Shown here in pieces: positions 11,131 through 21,800 of a stretch of DNA of 64,000 nt. The notes beneath the pieces are model-generated. The model made no database searches. It worked only from the letters and a program-made list of their open reading frames with translations, and was not told the DNA's origin. The stretch is taken from the NCBI RefSeq assembly GCF_963678635.1, contig NC_087069.1, positions 27,332,303-27,396,302 of the forward strand, given 5' to 3'. This stretch comes from Symsagittifera roscoffensis (Eukaryota; Xenacoelomorpha; Acoela; Convolutidae). The position numbers and the translations under genes were made by a program. Position 1 is the first letter of the stretch; the number at the start of each line of letters is the position of its first letter.

Positions 11131-12497
11131 GGTTTTAATCCCAATAATTGAATTAAAACAAAAAAAAAACAAAGAAAAACAAAGAATTTTTTTGCATTTC
11201 CTTGTGGTTATTTTTTTAGACTTTAAACTAAAGCATCCGGAATTTTGAGTGAAAATTTGAAAAAAAAATTCTAGTTGATTTTTTGAAAAAGAATTCAAGC
11301 ACGAGGTGGTAAAGTTGAGGGCAGAGTTTAAATTGAGAAAAAAAGACGTAACGTAGAAGAGTAAATCTTCAGATTGGAATGATATCCATGTGATAAAGTA
11401 TAAGAGTAATCTCAGAAGTTCGATCAAAGTTTTTTTTCAAGCTCGTCAGTTGAATGAATATTGACGCATATGTCGAAATTAGAAAAATGTATCGATATAA
11501 GAGCTCATGTTTCTACAGTGGTCAATTTTACAACACTGCCAAGGATCTAAGCAACTCTGATTTGAAAATGCGCACGTCTTGAAAAAAAAAGACTCAGCAG
11601 ATTGAAGGCTTAACCGGTGGCCAAAAACTTCAAAATGTTCTTTAAAATTGAATAAAATTTTTGAAAATTTGGCTCTTGCATTGTTACAATAAAAAACATT
11701 TTTCTTGAAAAAAGCTATTTGATACTATCACTTCTTAAAAAAAAATACAAAAATAGGAACACTTCTTAAAGTAAACTTGTAAGATGAAAGTTTTTCCCAC
11801 AAAAAATCGGAAACATAAAAATTCAGTTTTGAAAATCTGTTTGTGATCACAAACAAAAATTTCCGCTGTCCCAGAAAACAATAACGGAGCCTCATGGACT
11901 AAAAATCTGGGTAGCTTTAGGAGCTTGAAGTTTTGAATTTGCAACGGAATACGTTCAAGTATGATATATGATATTCGGGTTAGGTTCATTCCTTTCAGGG
12001 CAAATTTTGTCCCGGAAAACACGCAACGGTGCGTATAAACTATTGAACTCTTGGGACAATTTTTTAAAATGTCTCTGAAAGTGAAAGTGGAATCATTAAT
12101 CAAATAATTGCTGAGTCTATGAACAAAATCGTGTAAGTTAACTTTTGCGTCATTTGTTGTGTCGCCGGAACTGCAAAGGTAGAAAAGTTCAAAATATTTA
12201 GTGATAAGACCGAAGAAATCGGTTTATCCTTCTGAGCTACCTTATGGATTAACCATTTGTATGAAGAATCCGCAACAGCAAAAAATAAAAAAAAACGATA
12301 ATATTGCCCGCATTGGAATTCTATGAATAAAAATTCTTATAATTGCACCCCATTGTCAGTGTACACAAAAGTGAAAAAAATCGATATAAAAAATAATTAA
12401 AAATGGATTATTTATTACTATTTTTCGAAGAAAAAATCGTTTTTTAAATCCAATATAATCGAGTTTTTCCGTCACTTTTTTCGAGAGTCGGAAAAAA
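11131..12497. other. No recognised gene up to the LTR element
   Basis: A minus-strand open frame of 122 codons at 11735-12103 has no recognisable motif and low support. A short imperfect hairpin (GATAAGACCGA...TCGGTTTATC) lies at about 12203-12228. The last bases, a run of six A at 12492-12497, border the LTR. Confidence 0.4.
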
Positions 12498-12907
12498 TGA
12501 GTTAGGACCGAGTTGGTTAACTCATAGAGTAATTTCGGATAGGGTACACCGTCTGCTCGTCACGCTATCTTATTTTCGGCCGGATAGATTCGTGCAACTT
12601 CTTAGTCTAATACCGATCCTAATCTTACTCTTATACTATCTAGTCTCAGGTTGTTTAACTAGTCTCTGCTAGGCTCAATAGATCTAGGGTATACTGGTTT
12701 ATTGCGGTTGCTGAAGTGCTCGGGAGAGTCCAACTAATTTCTAAGTTAAATTCAAATCTCTCTGGTGCTGAAATTACAAGTAACTTCAGCACTTACAAAT
12801 AAGTGGGTTGTTAGTTAGATGGATCATGATTGGTTAATATTAAATACTTTACATTGGTAAAATATCTAATTTATCCAATCATAAAATGTAGTTTAGATCA
12901 GGTTCCA
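12498..12907 (-). repeat. 3' LTR (410 bp)
   Basis: Reads identical to the copy at 28749-29158. On the sense (minus) strand it starts TGGAACCTG and ends AACTCA. An AATAAA polyadenylation signal lies at 12698-12703 on the minus strand. A hairpin with arms GTGCTGAA...TTCAGCAC lies at about 12763-12789. CCAAT-like motifs occur near its start. The purine-rich primer just inside it (minus strand, 12908 onward: GGATGGGT) is weak. Confidence 0.95.
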
Positions 12908-14512
12908 CCCATCCGGGTTTTACAGAGTTTTTTAGAATAGTTCTTCTGCAATTTGAAGGATGGATGATGGACGTTGGTTTTTGGCGAACATCATTTTCTT
13001 CCGTTTCCTCTTTGTTAAAGAAGTTCCAGGAAGCTGGAGTTAGAGACATAAGACGTTGTGTCTTCTAGTGACAACGACTAAGTCTTTGCCACAAACTCAA
13101 ATCTGATTTCAGAATGGTTGGCTATGTCAGGTTTTTCTGTTCTGCGTGGAGAACTTCTTTTGTGTCTGGTCTAGTTTGGGAATGGCGTGGAGATTGTGCG
13201 TGGAGGGGATGCCTGGTTACTCGGATCTGTACGTATACTTGAACATCGAGGTGGTCATTGGTCTAGTTCAATGAAGTCCTTTTCTGCGAAGTCAAGTCGT
13301 ACTCTAAATCCTTTGAGTTGTGATTGTGAGTGGCATATCGATTGTGGTTGGTCATTCTCTCTCGAGTGTAGTGGGATCTTTAGATGTTCGTCCTTGGTGT
13401 TGTATTCTGATCTATGTATTGCATAATGTAATTTACATTTTATAAAACATTTATTAGTTTAATATTTTTTAATTATGATTTTAGTTAGTTGTTTTCACAA
13501 AAGCTTTTTGTTTTAGTTCGGTTATTTTGAAGAGTTACTCACACTTGAGTAGCTCTTATTAAAAATAGAGGTGTGGTCACAAAGCGTGGATGTAGCGCGG
13601 TGGGTTAGGCCGGCTATAGAGCATGCTCAGGACGTCCTTCCTGGTGGGTTAGGCCAGGAGTGGGAGTATGATTTCATGCGGTTTTTGTGAGGGGTCCTGT
13701 TATGTGACAACGTTTTATGTTGGGTTTGTTGTGGTTTTTCTTATGTCTTGTTGGTTATGTCCTTTTTCCAAAAATCAAATTGTTCGTGGTATGGGTTTGT
13801 CTTTCGACTTTTTTGTGTTTTATTATTTCTTTCTTAGACTTTATAATAGTCTTCAAAAGAATAAATTATCCAGTTTTAAACTGGGTTAATCCGGTTTGGG
13901 TACCGTTGGTTTCCTTTTCTTAGTCATGCTGTTATTCTATGATTTGTGGTATTTAGTAAGCTGCGTTGGTTAGTTTTGTTTAGTATATGATTCCTTTCCA
14001 ACCGGGTTAAAGGAAAGTTTGAAACATGTTATTATATGTTAGAGTTGTTGAGTGTGAAAACTTGAAACTGAAATTCATTATTTTAAACAATTCTTCGTGG
14101 GCGAGCTGTGCGAGTGTGGATAGAATTTCTGTGCGAATGAATGAAAATATCAAAAGATTAGTACTGCAATTGCATTTTATTAATTTACTGCATAGAATTT
14201 GGAAATTTACTGCTAGTTATGGGGGAATTTTAAGTTACAAATTTTCATCATAATTAAATTTACTGCTTGTGGGGAAAATTTTAGAAATGAATTTACTGCA
14301 TTGGTATTAAATTTATAAATTTATAAGTGTAAGAGATTAATAGAATTGTTGAAGTCTGTTTGATGAAATTTGCGATCTTTATTTGTTTTTTGTGGTTTTT
14401 GTAGGTGATCGTCGGATGAAGGCTAAAAATCTAAGGAAAACATGGATAAAGTATGGTGAGTTTTTTAATATTTCAATTAGTTAGTTATATTCATTTAATT
14501 CATACTTACCTG
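12908..14512 (-). other. 3' untranslated region of the LTR element
   Basis: About 1.6 kb between the stop of the 601-aa frame and the 3' LTR. No minus-strand frame of note. It keeps the A/C-rich, G-poor sense-strand composition of the coding part, so it is probably a genuine part of the element and not a later insertion. Plus-strand frames here (13187-14253) look like shadows of this bias. Confidence 0.6.
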
Positions 14513-16318
14513 TTAGTCGTCGGGGAAAAAACCGTGGGGGAAGATGTCGTGAATTAGTTCTGAAGTTGTTAGTAGTTTAGCTAAGATGCGGATGATATTT
14601 TTAGTCTGAAGCAGTGGCCAAAGCAATTGAAGTGCCTTAATAGTGGTTAGTTCTTCAGTGCCAACTGCAAACTCATAAGGTGTGTTTTGGATTAGATTAT
14701 ATAATTTGTGATTGAATTTAGTGTTGTGGATGAATTCTAAAATTGGGATTTCTATAGGTTGTACAAACTCGTGCGGGATAAGGAAGGGTCGGGATTCTTC
14801 GGCGTTGAAGGTCTTGGTGATGAGACAGAAGATGTACATTTGGGTTATGGGGTCATAATTACGAAGAATACCATGGAGGTTAGTGTCTTTAATACAATAT
14901 GTGAAATTTAGGAAAAATGGTGAAGTGTATTTGGAATTAATGAATTGAAAACGATGGTGTGGTTGTCTAGAGGGTGTGTGTAGGTCAAAGTGATTTTGGA
15001 TGAAGCGATAATAACTATATGTGTGGGTTTGTTTAGTGCGCAACATAATATCGTGTGAGCAGTGTAAATCTCTTTCGTGTGGTGCAAGGAAATGAAAGGT
15101 TAGTGAAAATTTTTGGAAGCGTTCTTTGAAACTTTCGTATGCTTGTGTGTCTGTTAGTGCTTCTGAAATAATGTGATCAAACTTTCGGTCGAAGATGTTT
15201 AGTGTGAATATATATGGTGTCTTGATGAAAAATTTCTCGGTAATTTGTGGATTAGCGAAGCGATCGTCGTCTAAGAATTGATCTTGGTTAGCTCTGATGA
15301 TGTTGTGATCATAGTATTCGAGTGTATATTCGTTAGCTCTAGGTGCAGTGTGTGTTTTTAGTGATTTTTTATATCCAACGTAAGTAAATTGTCTAGCGGT
15401 TAGTGGTGTAGTGAGTCGATATAGCATGTCCGTATTTCGCTCTATATCGATGTGAGTGTTAGATAATGGTAAGCAAAGAGGGTTAGTAAAATGATAATAT
15501 GAGGTCCAAGAGAGAGTGGGCATTAAAACGTATTCATCTACGAAGTTGCGTGTTTCGTTAGTGTCGTGGGGGGTGTTTAAGGTGTATTGTGGGAATGAGG
15601 GTAAGGTGATGGCTAAAAATTCTTTTGTGTTAGTATGCTTGGGGTGGTTGATGTATTCACGGGCTGTTCCTGGTTTTGCTGGGAAAGGATGGTTGGGGAA
15701 CTTTCTTTTAAAAGTGCGGTAAGCTCTATTAGTGTTGAGTGAAGATTCAGTTGATGTGGATGATGGTGCTAATGATTCAGTATAATTTGAAGAGGGTGTA
15801 GGGGTAGGGGGGTTGGATGAATTTATTGTGGAGGAGATTTGGTTTATGGTTGGGGTATTAAGGTGGTAGGGTTGTTGTTGAAGGGTAATAAAATTATCTA
15901 GCTCTGGGGAGATTCGGGGGGTGTCTGGAGAATGAGATGATTGGTCAGAATGGTATGAGGAGTAGGTTGGGGTAACTTGGGAAGCATAAGAGGGTGTGGG
16001 GGTGATTGGGTCAGGGTTATTGGATAATATGGGTTGAAAAGGGGGTTGAGAAAAATTAGAAGAGTTATGAAAATTATTGGATGGGGATGGTTCTGAGTCG
16101 GCAAATTCATCGGGGGTTTCAATATTCGGGTTATTGAGTTGTGAGATGGAATATAAAACTGAGATGTGTGAATTAGTATCGGAATTCATGCCTGATGTTA
16201 CATTACTAGATGGAAAATCGGGTGGCGGAAAAGCAAAAAGTGGTATTATTGGGATTGGGGAGGTAAGATTGGTTGGGTGGGAATTTGATCGGTGTAGTGA
16301 TCCAAGTTGGCGGCTCAT
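14513..16318 (-). CDS. Accessory protein of the LTR element, 601 aa, unrecognised
   Basis: The last frame of the element. The N-terminal 200 residues are Pro/Ser/Thr/Asn-rich and probably disordered. Residues about 200-601 have normal composition, with many aromatic and charged residues, and look folded. I see no signal peptide, no clear membrane segment and no motif that I know. Its ATG overlaps the stop of the envelope-like frame in an ATGA arrangement (16315-16318), so it may be translated by termination-reinitiation, or it may sit on its own spliced RNA. An intact frame of this length in A/C-rich DNA argues that it is under selection or only recently inactive. It could be a structural or matrix-like protein or a regulator. 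No function is assigned. Confidence 0.75.
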   Translation of the reverse strand: MSRQLGSLHRSNSHPTNLTSPIPIIPLFAFPPPDFPSSNVTSGMNSDTNSHISVLYSISQLNNPNIETPDEFADSEPSPSNNFHNSSNFSQPPFQPILSNNPDPITPTPSYASQVTPTYSSYHSDQSSHSPDTPRISPELDNFITLQQQPYHLNTPTINQISSTINSSNPPTPTPSSNYTESLAPSSTSTESSLNTNRAYRTFKRKFPNHPFPAKPGTAREYINHPKHTNTKEFLAITLPSFPQYTLNTPHDTNETRNFVDEYVLMPTLSWTSYYHFTNPLCLPLSNTHIDIERNTDMLYRLTTPLTARQFTYVGYKKSLKTHTAPRANEYTLEYYDHNIIRANQDQFLDDDRFANPQITEKFFIKTPYIFTLNIFDRKFDHIISEALTDTQAYESFKERFQKFSLTFHFLAPHERDLHCSHDIMLRTKQTHTYSYYRFIQNHFDLHTPSRQPHHRFQFINSKYTSPFFLNFTYCIKDTNLHGILRNYDPITQMYIFCLITKTFNAEESRPFLIPHEFVQPIEIPILEFIHNTKFNHKLYNLIQNTPYEFAVGTEELTTIKALQLLWPLLQTKNIIRILAKLLTTSELIHDIFPHGFFPDD

Positions 16319-17682
16319 CGTGGGCTAAAAAAATGATTATTTTGAGACTGAAAAGCGGTGGTATGGGGTTGTTCAATAATTTGTTCATAAGTATTATCAT
16401 CTTGTGACTGGTGTGTCATTATATGTTGAATGGGACTTTGTGATGTGGTGAGTCGAAAATTTGGATTATGTGTGATGGCTAAGTTTCGAAAATTTCGTGG
16501 GACTAGGGATAGTGGATGGTTATTTGGTAGGGGTGGTAATTGTGGTGCCGTTGGCGTTATGTCTACATTGTTATGTTCTTCGTCGTATGTATTTTGTCGT
16601 GTTGCTGTTTTTGTGTTATATTCCTTTATTTGTGCGTCTAAAAGAATTTTGTTTATAGATGTAGAAAAGATTCCAAAAAATCCTGCAAAGAGTATGCGTG
16701 CTACACTTGCTTGTCGATTGACCTGTGTGTGTATAGCACATGTGTTGTAGATTCCTTTTAAAAGTGAGAAAAGAAATCCAATAAAGTTAAACATTGCGTA
16801 TAAAATAGTCAATTTTTCTAAGATGTAGTAGGGCCATCCTAGAAAATCGAGGATCTCATTTTTGAGTGTAACAAAGCTAAAAATGTTAATTGGTGATATA
16901 TCTTGGGGACGGTATTTTTCACCGTTTAGATATATATAATCTTTAATGTCTTTAAAATATCCGCTATAGTCTTGCGTGTAGATATCGGCAAATCCTGCGG
17001 TTTCTGCAAGTTTGCGTAAATTTTGGTCTATTGATTGTCTTTGTATAGTGTCCATTTGTGTTAATAATTCTTGGAATTGTTGTGTTCTAATGTGATGTTG
17101 AATATCTGATTTTGAATAGATTCCTATTGATTGTAAGTCTATATTTGGGTTTCGAGCAATAGCGCGAATGCATTCTGGTGAAAATTTTTTGAGTGATTGC
17201 ATTAATGTATGATATGGAGTGAGAAGATAATATTTATTTTCATCAGGGTTTAGTTGTACTACATTGTGGCTGTTTTCTGATCCACATGGGACTGCGGTAT
17301 CCCAGAAATAGGTTCTTCGTGAAAGTGTATCCACGAAATGTACTTTATTCTTATAAAAGATAGGGATTCTTTTATAACATCGTTTATCTTCAAAAACGTA
17401 TAGTGGTGATACTTTTTTAGTACAAGTATAAAACCATAAGATGTTTCCTTCATAGTCTAAAAAATTTGATCTATTTCCAGATAATAAGTATCCTGCATAG
17501 GGTATTTTTAATACTGCTAGTGCAAGTGATTGTAATATTTGTGTTCGTTCTAATTCGCATAGGTGGTGTAGTGTTTCTAATTCGGAGAGTGACATTTCTT
17601 GAAAAATTCGGCTAATTGTATAATCTAGTTTCATATCTAAATGAATATCATAGTGGATATTACCGAAATATGTAGTATTCAT
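16315..17682 (-). CDS. env-like: Envelope-like membrane protein, 455 aa, apparently lacking an N-terminal part
   Basis: Located after pol, where env genes lie in retroviruses and errantiviruses. Residues about 60-140 hold a Cys-containing region with the phrases GNILWFYTC, CYKRIPI and FVDTLSRRTYF. As recalled, this spacing of Cys, CY-x-x-IP and FVD-x-x-(T/S)R resembles the late ectodomain of class III-like glycoproteins of chuvirus type that are captured by some retrotransposons. That match is from memory and needs a profile search. Hydrophobic segments lie at about 287-312 and 330-346, followed by a tail of about 110 residues, so a membrane anchor is likely. There is no signal peptide at this ATG. 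The frame is open about 29 codons further upstream without an ATG, which suggests either an upstream spliced exon or loss of the N-terminal ectodomain. The stop overlaps the next ATG. Confidence 0.6.
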   Translation of the reverse strand: MNTTYFGNIHYDIHLDMKLDYTISRIFQEMSLSELETLHHLCELERTQILQSLALAVLKIPYAGYLLSGNRSNFLDYEGNILWFYTCTKKVSPLYVFEDKRCYKRIPIFYKNKVHFVDTLSRRTYFWDTAVPCGSENSHNVVQLNPDENKYYLLTPYHTLMQSLKKFSPECIRAIARNPNIDLQSIGIYSKSDIQHHIRTQQFQELLTQMDTIQRQSIDQNLRKLAETAGFADIYTQDYSGYFKDIKDYIYLNGEKYRPQDISPINIFSFVTLKNEILDFLGWPYYILEKLTILYAMFNFIGFLFSLLKGIYNTCAIHTQVNRQASVARILFAGFFGIFSTSINKILLDAQIKEYNTKTATRQNTYDEEHNNVDITPTAPQLPPLPNNHPLSLVPRNFRNLAITHNPNFRLTTSQSPIQHIMTHQSQDDNTYEQIIEQPHTTAFQSQNNHFFSPR

Positions 17683-17809
17683 TAGTGATAATTCTTGTAA
17701 GCGTGTGCTTCTGGTGTCATGGGGTTTTAGATGTCCACCAGGTTGTCCGTTGCTTTTTTCAAAATTAACTTAGTGGGAAGGTAGTTACTTAGTTAACTTA
17801 GTAGTTACT

Positions 17810-17998
17810 TTAGTGGGAAGGTTTATGTTTATTATAGTATTCTTCCAAAAAAAGAATTAGAAGGATTGTTGCTAGGGCAAATGTGAAGATTGCTTTCTTT
17901 ATACATTTACATATTGTCAAAATGAGGGATGATAAAAATGTTATGAAAATTACAAACAATAAAAAAATATCGGTTCTACTGAAAATTGTTCGTATCAT
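17810..17998 (-). CDS. Small membrane peptide, 62 aa
   Basis: Two hydrophobic stretches (about residues 11-28 and 34-51) separated by a short Cys/Lys-containing loop suggest a double-spanning peptide. Its ATG overlaps the stop of the preceding frame in an ATGA junction (17995-17998). It lies between pol and the envelope-like gene. It may be a separate viroporin-like product or an exon of the membrane protein. The family is not recognised. Confidence 0.45.
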   Translation of the reverse strand: MIRTIFSRTDIFLLFVIFITFLSSLILTICKCIKKAIFTFALATILLILFLEEYYNKHKPSH

Positions 17999-18225
17999 TT
18001 AGACAAGTTATATGACTCGTACCTGTGGATGTAATCAAGGGTTTTGGAAAGTTGGAGGAATAGTTCGAGTATAGTGTAGAAAATTAAAAAAATGTTACAA
18101 AAAATGATTAGGATTATTAGAAAAGATTCAAGTATATCAAAAAGAAATATTAGAAAGGTTTCAAGTATTGTAAAAAAATGTTTAAGATTTATGAGTATTT
18201 GAGTAACTGATTGAGAGAAGAGCAT
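17995..18225 (-). CDS. Small hydrophobic peptide, 76 aa
   Basis: Rich in Phe, Leu and Ile from residue 10 to 60, so strongly membrane-prone. Its ATG directly follows the TAA of another open frame (TAAATG at 18223-18228) and its stop overlaps the next ATG. These tight joints repeat along the post-pol region. No family is recognised. It could also be part of a longer spliced envelope precursor. Confidence 0.42.
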   Translation of the reverse strand: MLFSQSVTQILINLKHFFTILETFLIFLFDILESFLIILIIFCNIFLIFYTILELFLQLSKTLDYIHRYESYNLSK

Positions 18226-18378
18226 TTAAGAAATGATCTCTTGGTCGAATATTTTTTGCTGTTTGAGGCGATTTTCTAGTGTGGTCGGATTATTTATTAG
18301 TTTTTTGACAAGTGGGTTGAGTTCTGTAAAAAATTGTTGGGGGCAATTTTCATGGTGACTGGGAGGTCGTCTTTTTCT
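18226..18378 (-). CDS. Open frame without ATG, about 50 codons
   Basis: A minus-strand frame opens after a TAA near 18379. It begins with a basic RKRRPP stretch and ends at 18226, right against the ATG of the 76-aa frame. With no ATG of its own, it can be expressed only as a spliced exon or not at all. The rest of 18379-18823, up to the end of pol, shows no clear frame. Confidence 0.25.
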   Translation of the reverse strand, partial: RKRRPPSHHENCPQQFFTELNPLVKKLINNPTTLENRLKQQKIFDQEIIS

Positions 18379-18823
18379 TTATTTTTGTTTGTCAAATGAT
18401 CCGGGGTATGGTGAGATTTTTATACTTTAGGCTAATTAAAATGTTCATTTTGTTACTTTAGGCTAAGTTAACAAATTTGCTTTGGGGGTATTCGTGGTCT
18501 GAGTTGGGGAAATATTGTTGATCTTTGGGTTATTAGATAAGGGAGGGGTACGGTATTATGGTGATATTTATTTTAGTTGTCAAGTTGGAGTGGTTTGCTT
18601 ATTTTTGACCTGGAGGTCGTAAAGTTATAGTTATAGATGTGCCTGGAGTTCTATATGATTCGTCTAATTGGTCTTAGTTTGAGTTAGAGAAAGTGACGGA
18701 TTGGATGAATCCTATTGGTCTATTTTGAACTAGAATTATTACGTACTTGTCAGCATGTTATTTTGAAAAATGTAAATGAAAATTGTTTCGAAGGTTTCAA
18801 GATAGTGAAGTATAATGTTGAAA

Positions 18824-21800
18824 TTACTTTTGAAATTCCACTTTCTTTAAAATTTTAGATTGGGGGATGAATATTTTATAGTTTTTACGTGGTTGATTTC
18901 GGAGTCTTGTTGTTTTTCTATTTTCTGATTTGTCGATTTGTTCTTGGGGTATTATTTGTTCGGTCATTTTTCTATTTTTTCTTTGTTTTGGTGATTCTTT
19001 ATGGTTTTGTGTATTGATTTTGGTGGCGATTGGTTTTGTGTTTTGATTTTCGGTGGGGTTATCATTTTGTTCTGTGTTTTTCAGATGTGGTTCATTTTGA
19101 ATGATTTTTAATCCTGTGAAAGAATATAATTGAGTTAATTCGCGGAGTGCGTATTCTTTTGGGTAATAAGGTAATAGGTTGTTTCGATGTTGAACGATTT
19201 CTTTTTTGTTTGAGTCGGTAATTTTATATGTGACATCAGTGGGTTTTGCAATTATTTGGTATGGTCCTTTTCGAAGGGGTTGTAATTTTTTAGAAATTCC
19301 TTTTTGTGTATTAAAATTAGGTATTAAAACAAATGTTCCAATTTTTAATTCGGAGGCTGGTGTAAAACGTGAATTGATTTGTTCATTAATGTTTTGTCTT
19401 TGTAATAACTTTTTTGTTATTTTTTGATAAATTTCATTGTGTTTTTTATCTCTATTTAGAATCCATTCGGTGTGTGTACCGGAGGCTAGTTTAAGAATTT
19501 GTGGGTGATGAAAATGATCTTCATCGTGTGTATGTAAAGGTAGGTTATAACAAATTGAGTCTTTATTTGGTTGACAATAACCTTGTGCGTTTTTATGAGA
19601 ATTCGCTGTAAACATTATTGGTTTGCGTGGCTTTTGGTTAAAAACCATTTCGTATGGTGACATTCCTAAAGTTGTCGTAATTTGTGAATTATATGCTAAG
19701 GGAAATAATTTTACATCTGCTGACCATTCGGTATATTTTGTATCATTTCCGTTGATGATACATCTAAGATATTCTTGTAATGAACGGTTCATACCTTCGA
19801 CTAAGCCGTTTGTCCAAGGTGCATGAGATGTACGTGGTTTGTGTTTAATGTTATATAAATGACATAGTGTGATAATTTCATTATTTATGAATTCTGTACC
19901 GTTGTCTGTAACTAAAATTTCTGGTAGTCCGAATTTTGCTATCCAGTGTTCATAGAGTGTTGTGTAAGCGTAATAAGCGTTACAATGTGGTACTGGGTTA
20001 AGTGCTACATAATGTGTAAATGCGTCAACAATTACCATAATGTAGGAGTTTCCTTCTGATGAGGGTGAAATTGGTCCTTTAGTATCAAATGAGATACGAT
20101 GATTAAAGTACAAACTTTGTCCTTTAAAATCTTGTTTTTGTGCTATTTGTTTTTGATTTGGGTAAGGTTTATTTAGTTGACATACTATACAGTCATTGCA
20201 TAGTACTTTTATCCAAATTGGTGCATTTGGGAAATAAAAGTTTTTTTTTTGTATAAAATTTGAATATGTTTTCTCTGATCCAGAGTGTCCTTTAATATTT
20301 TGTGTATGTGAAATATTAAAAGCTATAAGAATCATACTTAAAGGGAGACATGGAACTGTAGATTCATTCAGGTTATACTCTAAAAGGTCTGTATTTTCGT
20401 TAATTGTTGTGTTGTTAAATTTGCGAAAGTATCGGAGGAGTGTTTTGTTTCCTAGAATGGTTGAATCTGCTTTGATAGGTTTAGTTTTATATTTGTGCCA
20501 TGATTTCAGTTGTCGAATTACTGGGTCAAGGTTTTGATATTGTTTCAGTGTTGAAATTGTAATTATTTCTGTTGGGGGGAGAAAAATGTTTTCGATTTCT
20601 AATTTAGATAAGGGTATTGTATCAAGTGGGTCGTGAAGGTCAAAAACTTGATTTATTGTGTATTTTGAATCATTTGTTTGTGGTCCTGATAAATTTATTT
20701 TATCAGTTAAATCTTCTTTTTCAATTAGTGGAAAATGGTCTTTCTTAGGCAGGTGTTGTTTTGTTCGTTTTTGTTGGGTGTTATTTTTTATCCATTGAGA
20801 ATATGGGATTGGTTTGAAAGTTGATGTTCCAAGTAAATCAACTTCATAATGATTATTTTGACAATCTAAATAAAGTGGGAAATGTTGTAAATTATTTATT
20901 TGTGATTGTTCAATATCAGTTTTTACTGCATATTTGCATTCCAATCGGGGTGATGTTTCGTTTTCTGCAAGGTAGAATTTTATGTTTTTGGGTATTTCAA
21001 CTGTTGTTTTTCGTGTAAGTAATTCAGGTGGTGTATTTCGACTTAAGGTGTCTGGTAATGCAAGATTTTTTCCTGCAGTCCAAACTATATGTAAGTTTGG
21101 AAATTTCATTAGAATTAGTTGAAATCTGTAAACTCGGTGGTTTGGGTTAGATTTTTGTGTAAAGAGAAAGATGATTGGTTTATGGTCTGTGAATAGAACT
21201 GTTGGATGTTTTGATCCAAGTATCAGAAATTCATATTCTGTCAGTGTATATATTATGGCTGTACATTCTCTCATTAGAGTTGAGAGTCGTAGCTCTGCTT
21301 GAGTGAATAATCGAGAATTTGCTGATATGAGGTTCATTTTATTTGTACCATTATGTGATTGTAATAGTGCTGCACCGATGCCAAAGTTCGAAGCATCGCA
21401 CATTGCATAAAATGGTTGATTTGAATCTGGAATTGTGTTTGAAATTTGTTCAGTTAAAAGTTTCTTTATTTCTTCAAATCGTGTTTGATGTTCTATGTTC
21501 CATTCAAAGTTATTTTGTTGTCTAAGGATGTTATAAAATGGTCGTAGATATAATTGCATTTTATAAACATATTTACTTAAAAAGTTTAACATTCCAAGAA
21601 ATTCTTGGATTTTCTTTTTATTTGTTGGTGGTTGAAGTTTTTGAATAGCGTCAATGCGTGATTTCAATGGAGTGATTGTTTTTCTTTCTATATTATGTCC
21701 TAAGAATTTAACTCTTGTCAAAAAGAAGTGTGATTTATCGGGGGCGGCCTTCAGATTTTCGTTCTGAAGTATTTGGTGATATTTTTCTAAAACATTGAAC

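Noticed and set aside
13187-14253. Plus-strand open frames in the 3' part of the LTR element
   Set aside because: They follow the T/G-rich antisense bias of the element and have no motif. The same holds for plus-strand frames at 15516-27412.
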